IMG/VR virus record: IMGVR_UViG_3300037862_000118 | Coordinates: 1 to 35,835 of that record | Length of the DNA stretch: 35,835 nt | DNA from: a virus | Reading direction: 5' to 3' (one strand) | Shown: piece by piece, positions 13,846-22,452 of the stretch | Layout: each line of letters opens with the position of its first letter | Position numbering within the stretch: the stretch's first letter is position 1 | The notes under the pieces: generated by a model | Database searches by the model: none | Told to the model about the DNA's origin: nothing | What the model saw: the letters and a program-made list of their open reading frames with translations, nothing else | Position numbers and translations under genes: made by a program

Positions 13846-15147
13846 CTAGACGGCGAATCTGCCGCGGGAGGTGTTTGTGGTAGTGGGCGGCGGCGGGGTG
13901 GCCGCGTCTCTCGTGCTAGCACCCGTTGCTCCACTGTCGCCGGATGTTGCGTAGTCGGGGATTCGGTTAAACGTCAAGCTCAAGGTGCTGAAAGTTGGCA
14001 CCATTCGCTCATTGAAGATGATGTGCCGCAGCGACGCTCCCTGGGTCATTGCCAGGTACTTCAGCGACTTCCCTAAAAAGAGCTCCACCGGGTGTCCGCC
14101 AATCCAGCCAAGGTCGGCAGTGTTGCCGCGGAACTGGGTACCGGCACGAAACCCCAGGATGCTGCTGAGCAGGAACTCAACGTCATACATCGTGCCACGG
14201 TTGTAGATTTGTTCTTGGTCTTTAGCGCTCGGTTTTTGCGGGGAGTAGAGGCTGGGTGGGGAATCACTGCGTAACTGTCCTGCCGCAGTGTAGTACTGCA
14301 TGTCAAAGACGCGATTCAAGATGAGCTGAAATGAAATGCTGGCCTGAGAGACCTGCGAGCCGACGAGGTTGAACACATCCTCGCCGGAGCCGACATAACC
14401 CACGTCAATGTCTGGGATTCCGGCGTAGGTCATGTCGATGCTGCCGGGGTTGTAGTGGAATTGGAACCCAAAACGAGACTGTGTGTTGGTCTTAACGTCG
14501 CTAGGCAGCGCGGCGTTGAAGGAGTAGCTACTCAGCCCTGACCGTGGCACAAAGGACTGAATGATGCCCTTGTTTCCGGCACTGGTTTCCCACAGCTGTT
14601 CAGCCTGTTGAATTACCCGCGGGCGGTTATTGGTCTGGAGGTTAAAGGTCTTGGCAAACGAGGTCAGTGGGCTGAAGTAGGCCTCGGTGACCATGCCCAC
14701 GTTTTGTATTCTCTCGTCAGGGTTTTTGCTTCCCTGTTGTTTTCCTTGAATCCTGTCGAGGATGCCTTGGGACATGAGGCCCGTGCCACTTCCGTTGCCC
14801 ACGCCGAGGCTGAGCCCAACTGCTCTGTTTGTTACCTGTTGCTGCGCTTGGCGTTCCGTGGGCGCTAGAAGTTTTGACCGTTCGCGCACGAGCTGGGATA
14901 TTTCAAGCGACCAGATGCCCTGTATTTTCCTCACGCTCTCAATAGAGGAGGGGATGAAGCCGTACCTCGCAAAGTAGGCTTGCCCGGCAAACGCCACAAT
15001 GAGTCCCGCACTGTTAAGTCCCTCTCCAAACCGTAAGAGCTTCCGCAGTTCTTCGAGTCTCGCGTTGATGCGCGCAAGGTCCCCTATCATGTTGGGCTTT
15101 GGCGGGCTAGAAGTTACGGTTTTGGACGGGGGAACTGGTGATGACAT
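13846..15147 (-). CDS. Large tail hub/baseplate protein of unknown family
   Basis: The product has 433 residues and its ATG overlaps the tape-measure stop (TAATG). Residues ~20-110 are helical with basic and hydrophobic patches. The central part (FGFQFHYNPGSIDMTYAGIPDIDV) and the segment SQASISFQLILNRVFDMQ resemble baseplate proteins found directly after the tape measure in actinobacterial myophages. The C-terminus is a flexible Ala/Thr/Pro tail. I infer that it contacts the tape measure or starts the tube at the hub. I do not recognise a domain that I can name with confidence. Confidence 0.65.
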   Translation of the reverse strand: MSSPVPPSKTVTSSPPKPNMIGDLARINARLEELRKLLRFGEGLNSAGLIVAFAGQAYFARYGFIPSSIESVRKIQGIWSLEISQLVRERSKLLAPTERQAQQQVTNRAVGLSLGVGNGSGTGLMSQGILDRIQGKQQGSKNPDERIQNVGMVTEAYFSPLTSFAKTFNLQTNNRPRVIQQAEQLWETSAGNKGIIQSFVPRSGLSSYSFNAALPSDVKTNTQSRFGFQFHYNPGSIDMTYAGIPDIDVGYVGSGEDVFNLVGSQVSQASISFQLILNRVFDMQYYTAAGQLRSDSPPSLYSPQKPSAKDQEQIYNRGTMYDVEFLLSSILGFRAGTQFRGNTADLGWIGGHPVELFLGKSLKYLAMTQGASLRHIIFNERMVPTFSTLSLTFNRIPDYATSGDSGATGASTRDAATPPPPTTTNTSRGRFAV

Positions 15148-17501
15148 TAGTGGCGTCCCATTCGGCTCATCATTGCGTCTTCTTCGATGTACTCTTTGAC
15201 CTTGCTGGCAAGCTTGCGAGCCTCCGATTCGGAGGCGCTGGCGACAGTGACATTGATAGTCACGTTGGCTCCTCCGCCACCGCTGTGAAGGCCCAGCTGC
15301 TGCTGGCGGTAGGACCGCGCATCCGACTCATTGAGGATTGCCTCCCCCGCATGGACATTGACGGGTCCATCTTGCGCAACGTAGGAGTCGCCGTTCTTGG
15401 CACGGCGGACCCCCGGCATGTAGGTCGATGGCGAACGCCGCTGGCCAGTTCTACTTCCCAATGAAATACTGCTGTTGTCGCCGCCGGTGGCGCTGTCTTT
15501 CCGCCGAAACCCGAAGGTTTCCAGGGTGGAGAGTTGTTCTGTGACTAGGGAGGTGAGGTCCTGGTTTATGGGGAGCAATCCACTACCGCTCATTTTGGTG
15601 GCAGAGGGCATCCCCGCTTTAAGGCTGTTTCCTGTACTAGCGGAATCTACTGTCCCTGCGGCAGTACCTCCCGCGGTTCCATCTCCGACGGTTTGAGACC
15701 CATTGAGAACGCCCATCGGGTCGACGTGAGTGCCGTCTTTCATAATTTCAATGTGAAGGTGCGCCCCCCGTGATGCGCCGGTGTTTCCGACTTTTCCAAT
15801 AACGGTGCCCTTTTTGACTCGCTGCTTATTTGCGACAAGCGTCTGGGACATGTGCGCGTAGAGGCTGGTGTAGCCGTTTTCGTGGTCAATCTTTACGTAC
15901 TTACCCCAGCTCACCTTTCCGGTATCCGCCACAGTGACCACTACCCCATCGGCAATGGCCTGGATAGGTGTTCCCTCTCGGGCACCGATGTCGGTTCCGT
16001 TGTGGTGCTTTCTCTGGCCATCGATAGTTCGCATGCCGAAGCCCGAAGTTACCGCCCCCGGCGTAGGCGTGGCCCACGCAGACGCGTCGCCCGCCGCCGC
16101 CGCCGCGGTGGTGGTTCCCCCCGCATTGCGGTTGCTCGCATCGCCGCTACCAAAGCCGAATGACCCTGCCGCGGTGCCCGCGCCGAGGGTAGTGGCTCCC
16201 AGTGCCAGGCTGCTGTTGTTGTCCCCAGTACCGCTTGTTGCCCGAGAGGAGACCCCCAGCGACAGGCTGCTGTCGCTGCCCCCGATGCCGCCCGTTGCCC
16301 GCGAGGAGACACCCAGCGAAAGGCTGCTGTTGTTGTCCCCGACTCCGAAAACCCGCAGTGCGCCCCTACCGGTGTTGCTGGAGTTAAGCCCCGCACCGAG
16401 GTTGGCGATGTAGATGACCGTGTCGACAAAGGTCTTCATCGGTCCGTCAGAAAGCGTCTGCATCAGGCCTGTAAAGGTGTCCGTTACATCAGCCGCCTTG
16501 GTGATGCTGCGCAGGTAGGTGTCCATGTTGTCGTCTATCAGCTTGGTGTCGTTAGCTGCCATCCGGTTGTACGCCAGGCTGGGGTTTTTATCGGGGTTGC
16601 TCGCCGCCTGCTCTCGCGTCATGCCCGTGTTTGTCAGGTCCATCGGCTTCCCACCGGCGTCTGAGATGAGGCTTGCGCGCACCATCTCCTGCATGTTGCC
16701 GTCGAGTCCGAGGCCTTTAAGGCTTGCGCCTAGCCCCCCGCGGTAGAAAGAATCATTGACGCCCTTTTCCGTAAGGGGTCCTTTGCCAGTGTACAGTCGG
16801 CTTTTAATCTGCTCGATGATGTCCGTTGTACTGAGCTGTTCGCCGGTGGCGGGGTCGGATGTGTAGATACCGAGCTGGCGCATCATGTTGGCGGAGCCCG
16901 CACCACTGGATAGTTGCAGGGCGGACTGTTGAACATCTTCGGGGTCCAGACCCAGGAGTGCCGAGGCGTTTCCTCCTAGACGCATTGTTTCTTTTCCGAA
17001 GCGGCCCGTAGGGTCTACTCCATAGTTGACCTGTTGTTGGGCCATGACCGCATCTTGACCCCGGTACTGCATTCCTCCCGTACCGCTGAGGTTGGTAAAC
17101 GCCGCGTTCCGAACCTGCTCCATCGTGGTCCCGCCCCCGATGCGGATGGCGCTGGAGTAAAGCCGAGCGGCGCGGGCCGCTGAGTCTTGGGGGGTACCTG
17201 CGGACTCAATGGCAACATTGCCAAACCGGGCCGCGACGTCGACTATTCCACTAAGCGCTTGGCCGCCGGGACCGGGGACCAGGCTGGCGGCACCTTGAGC
17301 CACACCCGCGACGGCACCGTATAGACCACCGTTCTGCGCTCCGGACTGGACGGTCGCAAGTGCTCCAGCCATGGAGTTGCCGCCGCCGCCACCGGCACCA
17401 AAGCGGGAACCACTGTCCAGAGACTTGTCTATCTTCTGCAGGACTGTTGCCAGGCTCTCGGCTTGCGCCAAGACCTTAGTCAGGTTATCCATCAGGCTCA
17501 T
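15147..17501 (-). CDS. Tape measure protein with internal M23 peptidase
   Basis: The product has 784 residues and starts four bases into the upstream small frame (ATGA). The first ~400 residues are Gly/Ala-rich helical segments (VAGVAQGAASLVPGPGGQAL and others), as usual for tape measures. Residues ~498-595 form an M23 metallopeptidase with HHNGTDIG and HLHIEI zinc motifs, which probably opens peptidoglycan during DNA ejection. The C-terminus reads KNGDSYVAQDGPVNVHAGEAILN, a common ending of tape-measure proteins, and closes with an Ala/Ser/Lys helix. At roughly 0.15 nm per residue (a general rule) the length would suit a tail of about 110-120 nm. A Ser/Leu/Gly repeat sits before the peptidase. 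Confidence 0.85.
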   Translation of the reverse strand: MSLMDNLTKVLAQAESLATVLQKIDKSLDSGSRFGAGGGGGNSMAGALATVQSGAQNGGLYGAVAGVAQGAASLVPGPGGQALSGIVDVAARFGNVAIESAGTPQDSAARAARLYSSAIRIGGGTTMEQVRNAAFTNLSGTGGMQYRGQDAVMAQQQVNYGVDPTGRFGKETMRLGGNASALLGLDPEDVQQSALQLSSGAGSANMMRQLGIYTSDPATGEQLSTTDIIEQIKSRLYTGKGPLTEKGVNDSFYRGGLGASLKGLGLDGNMQEMVRASLISDAGGKPMDLTNTGMTREQAASNPDKNPSLAYNRMAANDTKLIDDNMDTYLRSITKAADVTDTFTGLMQTLSDGPMKTFVDTVIYIANLGAGLNSSNTGRGALRVFGVGDNNSSLSLGVSSRATGGIGGSDSSLSLGVSSRATSGTGDNNSSLALGATTLGAGTAAGSFGFGSGDASNRNAGGTTTAAAAAGDASAWATPTPGAVTSGFGMRTIDGQRKHHNGTDIGAREGTPIQAIADGVVVTVADTGKVSWGKYVKIDHENGYTSLYAHMSQTLVANKQRVKKGTVIGKVGNTGASRGAHLHIEIMKDGTHVDPMGVLNGSQTVGDGTAGGTAAGTVDSASTGNSLKAGMPSATKMSGSGLLPINQDLTSLVTEQLSTLETFGFRRKDSATGGDNSSISLGSRTGQRRSPSTYMPGVRRAKNGDSYVAQDGPVNVHAGEAILNESDARSYRQQQLGLHSGGGGANVTINVTVASASESEARKLASKVKEYIEEDAMMSRMGRH
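16210..16345 (-). repeat. 57-bp tandem repeat in the tape measure
   Basis: Units begin at 16210, 16267 and 16324; the third is partial. Each codes 19 residues around NSSLSLGVSSRAT. The copies differ at several bases, so the array is moderately old. It precedes the M23 domain and looks like a flexible spacer. Confidence 0.85.
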
Positions 17502-17626
17502 TGCGGGTCTCCCGAGTTAGTGCCCAGCAGGGCAAGCCAGTTCTTTCGCTCTCGTGGGCTGAGCGACTGTACTTCTGTGAGAGTCCAGGCGGGGAAGCCT
17601 CGGGTGAGGCGTACCCAATGAGTCAT
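17498..17626 (-). CDS. Small tail assembly partner (possible +1 frameshift extension of chaperone)
   Basis: A protein-like stretch of 42 residues begins MTHWVRLTRGFPAWTLTEVQ and ends before the tape measure, overlapping it by four bases. The ATG at 17626 has no clear ribosome site and lies 22 bases after the chaperone stop. The same frame stays open back through that stop, so it might be reached by +1 frameshifting instead. In contractile-tail gene clusters a short protein of this size often stands between the gp26-like gene and the tape measure. Its exact translation mode cannot be decided from sequence. Confidence 0.55.
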   Translation of the reverse strand: MTHWVRLTRGFPAWTLTEVQSLSPRERKNWLALLGTNSGDPQ

Positions 17627-17648
17627 GAGGGTGACGTATGTTGCCAGG

Positions 17649-18464
17649 TTAGAATCGAAACAACGCCCCAATGCTAATTGGGACCACCACTTCAGCCCCG
17701 CAATCGGGGCACTCGGCAGTCGTTTCTTCAAAGATGGGGCCGGGATTGCGTTTGGCGATTTCAGCAGAAATCTTGCGACGGTCTGCAATGCCAAGGTTTT
17801 GAATCTGGGCATCGGAGTAGACGGGGTGGTTGTCGATTTTCACGATGCAGCCGCGCAGCAGGACAGTGCTGAGTTCAGGTCCAGACTTTGAGCCGCTGTT
17901 AGTCAGCTCCTTTTGAGTTTTTCCGTCGGGGAAAGTCACCAGGAAGGTGGACTTCTTGCCTTTGACTTCAAAAACACGGTCATTGAGGGGGTCCGCAAGG
18001 ATTCGCTGTTTGATGTCCACGGTGATGTCGACCAGGGCTTCTTTCGGCTCCTGACACTTTGTGCAGAAGGCCTGCAGCGGTGCGGGAGTACCGAAAGTGG
18101 CCGTGAAAATACCCACCAACAAAGCTTCACGGTCACCGATGAGGAGTCGGTCCAACAAAGCCTCTGTGCAGGGTTCAGTACCGATGTGCGTCACGCCCTG
18201 CACAAGCGCGGTATTTAGGGCCGCACCGGCGGTGCTGTGCCGAAAGATAGCCTCCTCATCGCGGCCCGTCAGTTCCCGGACGCTCGCAGTGCGGATAATA
18301 TCTCCGTCGACAGTCATGAAGCCTCCCGGAAGAGCCACCACGAGGTCTCCCGGGAGGGAGAGCTCGATACCTGTCGCTTCCTCCGGCTCCCCGGCCAGCG
18401 CCTGCTCGATGAGGGCGCTGGCCAGGTCCGGACTGGTACCGGCGGAAAGAGTTTTTTGTGCCAT
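17649..18464 (-). CDS. gp26-like tail/baseplate assembly chaperone with zinc knuckles
   Basis: The product has 271 residues. The N-terminal part (LPGDLVVALPGGFMTVDGDI, then TASVRELTGRDEEAI) resembles the T4 gp26-type baseplate hub assembly family. A CTKC pair (about 136-139) and a CPDC pair (about 256-259) make two zinc-binding half sites, and the protein ends GALFRF. It lies between the tube and tape-measure genes, where tail assembly chaperones are found. The sequence TTT CGA TTC TAA at the end could permit a +1 shift. I judge the family assignment likely but not certain. Confidence 0.7.
   Translation of the reverse strand: MAQKTLSAGTSPDLASALIEQALAGEPEEATGIELSLPGDLVVALPGGFMTVDGDIIRTASVRELTGRDEEAIFRHSTAGAALNTALVQGVTHIGTEPCTEALLDRLLIGDREALLVGIFTATFGTPAPLQAFCTKCQEPKEALVDITVDIKQRILADPLNDRVFEVKGKKSTFLVTFPDGKTQKELTNSGSKSGPELSTVLLRGCIVKIDNHPVYSDAQIQNLGIADRRKISAEIAKRNPGPIFEETTAECPDCGAEVVVPISIGALFRF
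17652..17660 (-). other. Candidate +1 frameshift site at the end of the chaperone gene
   Basis: On the minus strand TTT (17660-17658) is followed by CGA and TTC before the TAA at 17649. A Phe tRNA on TTT can re-pair perfectly with TTC after a +1 slip, and CGA is often a slow codon. The new frame gives 52 residues and joins the small ORF that ends at 17498. No experimental support is available here. Confidence 0.35.
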
Positions 18465-18485
18465 GTTGTGTCCCTAAGTAGTCGT

Positions 18486-19088
18486 TTAGAAGTTGGGTGC
18501 CGAAGTGGTCAGGTTTTCTGCCCAGTTGAGGTCGAATCCTTCGTGGACAAGTGTCATCTGTTCCACGAAGATAGCGTTGTCTCCGGCGTTCAGGTCGCTA
18601 TACGCGATAGAGGTAATCCAGGCGTTGTAGATGTTGAAGCGCAGAGCAACGTGGTCATTCTGCGACGTCGAGTTTGCGTCCGTAACTCCAGAGCCCGCAA
18701 TGGGGTGTGACAGCACGCGGAGCTCGATGTCGTAGCGAAAGTTCTGCGTGACATCGGTGGCGGCGGAGCTAGCCTGCACGGTGCGGAAAAGCTTCCGCAT
18801 CCAGTTCCAGTTGTGGTGGGTACCGAGGGTTACACCCCGCTGAAAGGTCACCGGCGAGAAGGTGGTCTGCCCAGGAATCTGGTGAACCGTGGTGTTGTAC
18901 CCGCCCTCTCGGTAGGGGATGCTGTCGGTTGTTACCGAAAGTCCCGACACCGAAGTGAACCCCATCTCCGCGGTTTGTCCAAAGACACTGGTGCCGCTGA
19001 TTTGGTGGGGCTTTAGGCTCACGAGAAACCTAAAGTTACGTACCGGGTCGGTCGCCAAACTTGACCGGTTGTTAATGATGGTAGCCAT
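18486..19088 (-). CDS. Tail tube protein (gp19-like)
   Basis: The product has 200 residues. It has DPVRNFRFLVSL near the N-terminus, then GFTSVSGLSVTTDSIPYREGG and a TFSPVTFQRGV strand followed by WNWMRKLFRTVQ. These match the T4 gp19/phage tail tube family (PF06841-type) of contractile tails, whose hexamer rings form the inner tube. It directly follows the sheath gene, the canonical order. The N-terminus and length fit the family. Confidence 0.92.
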   Translation of the reverse strand: MATIINNRSSLATDPVRNFRFLVSLKPHQISGTSVFGQTAEMGFTSVSGLSVTTDSIPYREGGYNTTVHQIPGQTTFSPVTFQRGVTLGTHHNWNWMRKLFRTVQASSAATDVTQNFRYDIELRVLSHPIAGSGVTDANSTSQNDHVALRFNIYNAWITSIAYSDLNAGDNAIFVEQMTLVHEGFDLNWAENLTTSAPNF

Positions 19089-19108
19089 GTGCTAACTCTC
19101 CTTAGTGG

Positions 19109-20647
19109 TTATTCGCCGGTCTTCTGGCTGAGGTTAATAACGATGAACTCGGCGGGGTACTGAAGTGCCACGCCGACCTGGATGTTGACCTCACCATTGG
19201 CGATTGAGACCGATGAGTTGGTTTCTGAGTCACACTTGACGAAGAAAGCATCGTCAGGAAGGACTCCTGCCAAGCCGCCTTGGTTGCGGTACTCATTGAG
19301 GAAGACGCCGAGGCTGGTGCGCAGGCGTCCCCACAGCCGCTCATCGTTGGCCTCAAATAATGCAAACTGCGCGATTTCTTGGAGACGGTTGCGGATGAAG
19401 AGCAGCGAGCGGCGGGTTGAGACGTAGCGGTTTGCGGTGCCGTCTTGCTTCAGTGTCCGCCCACCCATAACCACGACTCCCGCGCCAGGGATGTCGCGGA
19501 TAGCGTTGAGCGGGAAACTGCCCCCATTGATTTCGTCCAACTCCGCATTGGTGAACCGACGCTCGATAGCAATGGCTCCCCCCAGGGCGCTACGCAGCCC
19601 TGCCGGTGACTTAAACGGACCAAACTGCAGGTCGGTAGCAAGGTACAGACCTGCGACCGCGCCTGCAGGGCCGACCAGTCGACGCGACGAGGCATTTCGC
19701 CCCAGCGGGTCAGGGATGAATACGTTGGGGTAGTACACCGCGCTGTTGGCGGAGCTGCCCCGACCGGTGGCATATGCTTTCGCCGCCGCTACCGTGAGCG
19801 CGGGGGGAGTATCAATGACAGCAAAGCCGTCGTATTCTCCGACCCAGGAGACGAGGGCATCGTGTACCGCAGCGCCGTCAGACAAGCCGAGGTCTTTGAT
19901 AATCTCTGGAGCAAACAGCACCAGCGGGCTGGTGAGGCTTTCGAAGTCCTCCAAGGCTGCAACGAACTCCCCTGGGAGGGCCTTATTGCCGTTGCTGCCG
20001 CTGACCAGAGGCAGCACTCCTGCACCTGGAGCCAGAGTGTTAGCGTTCTGGATAGTGACCGTGATGTACGCAGACTCTTCGTTCACTACGGTGGACACAA
20101 AGTCGTTGGATGCAGCGTCGGTGAGAATGACGTTGGGGTATCGCTCTACCAGCTCATCGTCACTCGTCCCTACGTCGGCTCCGGTCTCTACGTACACATC
20201 GAGGTTGTACGACTGCACACCCGACACAAGAACACCTTCAGTGAACTGAACTCGCAGACGGTTCCCGTCGAGGCCCTTGTTTTTGGCAGTTACGCTGCCG
20301 ATGGTTCCTGTCGTAGCCGCCGGAATCGACACGGTTGCGGCGGCGGCGGTTGCGCCGAGCACACGGCGGACAAAGAGGCTTGTCCCACCGTTGCGGAAAA
20401 ACTGCCCGATACCGAACGTCGCGGGAAAGGCGCTGTCGTAGCCACCAAAGCGGCGTACAAACTCAAACCACGAGGAGATAAGGACGGGGCTCTCGGGACC
20501 AGAAGCAAAGTGGCCAACGGCAGCACCGACCGCGTCGGCCTGGCTGTTGGGGGCGATGGGCGCAGCAAGATTGCGCTCACGGATGTACACCCCGGGACGT
20601 CCGAAGGACGTGGAAGAGGAGGTGTTTCCTCCGTAGGATATGGACAT
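19109..20647 (-). CDS. Contractile tail sheath protein
   Basis: The product has 512 residues. It opens with GRPGVYIRERN and has SWFEFVRRFGGYDS, then FFRNGGTSLFVRRVLG, all classical for tail sheath subunits. The C-terminal third (YVSTRRSLLFIRNRLQEIAQ, FEANDERLWGRLRTSLGVFL, then VQVGVALQYPAEFI-type strands) is the conserved core that forms the handshake between neighbouring subunits. The middle (about 125-240) is a variable outer domain. The gene makes the phage a myovirus. It has an ATG start and is followed 20 bases later by the tube gene. Confidence 0.96.
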   Translation of the reverse strand: MSISYGGNTSSSTSFGRPGVYIRERNLAAPIAPNSQADAVGAAVGHFASGPESPVLISSWFEFVRRFGGYDSAFPATFGIGQFFRNGGTSLFVRRVLGATAAAATVSIPAATTGTIGSVTAKNKGLDGNRLRVQFTEGVLVSGVQSYNLDVYVETGADVGTSDDELVERYPNVILTDAASNDFVSTVVNEESAYITVTIQNANTLAPGAGVLPLVSGSNGNKALPGEFVAALEDFESLTSPLVLFAPEIIKDLGLSDGAAVHDALVSWVGEYDGFAVIDTPPALTVAAAKAYATGRGSSANSAVYYPNVFIPDPLGRNASSRRLVGPAGAVAGLYLATDLQFGPFKSPAGLRSALGGAIAIERRFTNAELDEINGGSFPLNAIRDIPGAGVVVMGGRTLKQDGTANRYVSTRRSLLFIRNRLQEIAQFALFEANDERLWGRLRTSLGVFLNEYRNQGGLAGVLPDDAFFVKCDSETNSSVSIANGEVNIQVGVALQYPAEFIVINLSQKTGE

Positions 20648-20689
20648 GGTGACTCCTTAAGTTGACGGTTATCGGGGGGGTCCGAGTAG

Positions 20690-21337
20690 TTACGTGATGG
20701 TGACTACGCCTAGACCAAAGTTTCCATCAGGAGACTCCTCGGTCCGTGCGGAGATGTTGATGATGTCCGTAATCCTGACTGTGCTGACCTTGTACAGCTC
20801 GTCCAGCGCTTTCTGTACGACCTCGCTAGAGATGCGCACTGTTATTGCGTTGATAAACAGCCGCTTGTCTTGCTCGGTCACGTCACGCTTGCTGACGTCT
20901 TCAACGTCGAGACGGCGAACCGTCCCATCGTCAAGTTCTAGGGAGCCCGCCCGGAGAGGCAATTTGGAGGACATGAGCTGCGCCAGAATGGCGCGGTCAT
21001 GCCGAGGGTGGCGGGCATAGGTGGTGATTTGGTAGAAGAGACTTACCGGAATCGGGTAGTCCATCAGGGTCGTTTGGGTCACAGCGTTGAACCCCGCGCT
21101 GGGGGTGAGGTACGCCGGTGCGGTAATCACCCCGCGGTGTTCGCGGTCGGTGTCGCGCACAATGTCCACCATGTCGATGGTTACGTAGGGGTAAGACTGC
21201 GCGCGGATTTCTTGGTCAGGCTGGCCAAACCAGACACCGACCTTGCGGGTAACGTCAGCCCCGGCAGCGGTTTGGTCTGACACCACCATGCCCTCTAGGC
21301 GGGCGCGGATACCGTGGTCTTCTGACAGGAGGAACAT
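20690..21337 (-). CDS. Tail terminator/completion-type neck protein
   Basis: The product has 215 residues, and its ATG overlaps the previous stop. The pattern QEIRAQSYPYVTIDMVDIVRD and the segment PIPVSLFYQITTYARHPRHDRAI are found in small tail completion or terminator proteins that cap the tube at the head end. It lies immediately before the sheath, the usual place for such a gene. There are no recognisable catalytic motifs. I give the name on position and resemblance only. Confidence 0.6.
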   Translation of the reverse strand: MFLLSEDHGIRARLEGMVVSDQTAAGADVTRKVGVWFGQPDQEIRAQSYPYVTIDMVDIVRDTDREHRGVITAPAYLTPSAGFNAVTQTTLMDYPIPVSLFYQITTYARHPRHDRAILAQLMSSKLPLRAGSLELDDGTVRRLDVEDVSKRDVTEQDKRLFINAITVRISSEVVQKALDELYKVSTVRITDIINISARTEESPDGNFGLGVVTIT

Positions 21338-21651
21338 TAAAGCAGCAGTCCTTCCATATTGCGAAACACTCGCGTCAAGAACAGCTCTTGAGTGGTCTCA
21401 GAGTCGTTGTTGTACTTGCGCAGTACCGCAGTCGGAAGCTTCTCCTCGTTGCCAAACTCGGCCACGAAGGCGCGGTCTTTCACCGGCTCTGCGATAGCGG
21501 TTTCAAAGGCTGTTCCGGTGAACTGCACGCTGGTACCGCCGACGACGTCGGGCTCCCAGCCTGCGTTAGTGGCGCGCTGACGGACCTCCGCGGTCGCGAA
21601 CGCGGTGGTCTGGGCGGCGGCTTGCCGGACTGCAGTGAGGAAGTCGTTCAC
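21337..21651 (-). CDS. Small head-tail connector protein
   Basis: The product has 104 residues and overlaps both neighbours by one base or so. It has an Ala/Gln-rich helix at the start (FLTAVRQAAAQTTAFATAEV) followed by a beta-type segment. Small proteins of this length between head and tail terminator genes are usually neck components, such as the gp10-like family. No distinctive motif is seen, so the function is inferred from context. Confidence 0.55.
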   Translation of the reverse strand: MNDFLTAVRQAAAQTTAFATAEVRQRATNAGWEPDVVGGTSVQFTGTAFETAIAEPVKDRAFVAEFGNEEKLPTAVLRKYNNDSETTQELFLTRVFRNMEGLLL

Positions 21652-21851
21652 TATTTCTTGCCTGTGTGAGGCTTCACGTAAGTGAAGTTGTTGGGGATGT
21701 ACCCCGCGGAGAGCATTGCGACCATCGCTTCTTGGCGATTATTGGGTCGGTAACCAACAGTGGCAGCACCAGCCATAAACTCTTTGTGCTCATCTAGCCC
21801 GTAGTAGTCGTTGGGACGTTCCCACCACGGACGCCAGTTGTTGGACGTCAT
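21651..21851 (-). CDS. Unknown 66-residue protein in neck region
   Basis: I choose the ATG at 21851 instead of the one at 21857 because the GAGGGG ribosome site lies eight bases before it. The product contains NNWRPWWERPNDYYGLDEHK and then GYRPNNRQEAMVAMLSAGYIPNNF, in which G-Y-x-P-N-N occurs twice. The end is basic. No family recognised. The 116-bp gap upstream (21858-21973) contains a possible weak hairpin (gacacct...aggtgtc, 21911-21948) and no gene. Confidence 0.55.
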   Translation of the reverse strand: MTSNNWRPWWERPNDYYGLDEHKEFMAGAATVGYRPNNRQEAMVAMLSAGYIPNNFTYVKPHTGKK

Positions 21852-21973
21852 CCGCATATCCCCTCACGAGGCGCAAACTGGCCAGAGCCAGACAAGTGCC
21901 CGCACGGACACCTGCCTCTCCAGGATAGAGAAGATATAGGTGTCTGTCGGGATGAAAAGGAGTGCTACGGAGG

Positions 21974-22273
21974 CTACTTCTTACCGGCTCGTCGTTTGTT
22001 TTCTTTCCCCACATTGGCCTTGGCGCTAATAGCACGCAGGTTTGAGGGGCTGTCGTTCTTTTTGTTGTTGTCCTTGTGGTCGACGTGCGAGGACTTAGCG
22101 AGCTTCCCGTTCTTTTCTTCATAGTCAGAACGAGCCTTGTTCTGGGAGGTGGTCTTCCACGTCCCGTCAGCCTGCTTGGTCTTGCGCACCACGATAGGCC
22201 TACCGTCGTTTTCTTTCGAGCCCGCGTACGGCCCAAACTTGCGGGTAGTTCCAACTGCGACCTTAGTGGCCAC
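21974..22273 (-). CDS. HNH-like nuclease, small
   Basis: The frame can be extended to 22438, but the upstream part overlaps the 59-residue gene and is not protein-like. The GTG at 22273 shares its G with the stop of that gene (TAGTG), giving 99 residues. The C-terminal half carries HVDHKDNNKKNDSPSNLRAI, an H-x-D-H...N...NL pattern typical of HNH nucleases of phage. The rest is lysine-rich (30 or so basic residues), fitting DNA binding. It might be a homing endonuclease or a packaging-associated nuclease. The active-site architecture is incomplete compared with larger HNH proteins, so activity is uncertain. Confidence 0.65.
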   Translation of the reverse strand: MATKVAVGTTRKFGPYAGSKENDGRPIVVRKTKQADGTWKTTSQNKARSDYEEKNGKLAKSSHVDHKDNNKKNDSPSNLRAISAKANVGKENKRRAGKK

Positions 22274-22452
22274 TACTTGGCGGTCTTTTTTGCAGGAGCC
22301 TTGCTCTTTTTGGAAGCAGCCATGTTGTCGATGAGGTTGGGGTAGGGACGGCCTGCCTTTTTTGCTGCCGCTTTGGCCGAGGCCTTCTGTCCCGTAGTGA
22401 GCTTTTTGTCCTTCTTGGTGGGGTCGGGGGTGTTCCACACTGCTTTAGCCAT
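22273..22452 (-). CDS. Lys/Ala-rich 59-residue protein
   Basis: The ATG at 22452 overlaps the upstream TAA as TAATG, with AGGAGAAG a few bases before it. The product begins MAKAVWNTPDPTKKDKKL and runs through ASAKAAAKKAGRPYPNLIDN to a KAPAKKTAK tail. Its histone-tail-like composition suggests nucleic-acid binding. Proteins beginning with this motif are found, from memory, next to HNH-like genes in actinophages. No function known. Confidence 0.8.
   Translation of the reverse strand: MAKAVWNTPDPTKKDKKLTTGQKASAKAAAKKAGRPYPNLIDNMAASKKSKAPAKKTAK

Noticed and set aside
16049-16429. Additional frames on either strand within the tape measure repeat
   Set aside because: These are shadows of the GC-rich repeat and the Ala-rich segment of the tape measure, with no ribosome sites.
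22274-22438. N-terminal extension of the HNH-like frame to 22438
   Set aside because: It overlaps the 59-residue gene, which has a strong ribosome site, a TAATG junction and a believable protein; the GTG at 22273 explains the HNH-like gene.
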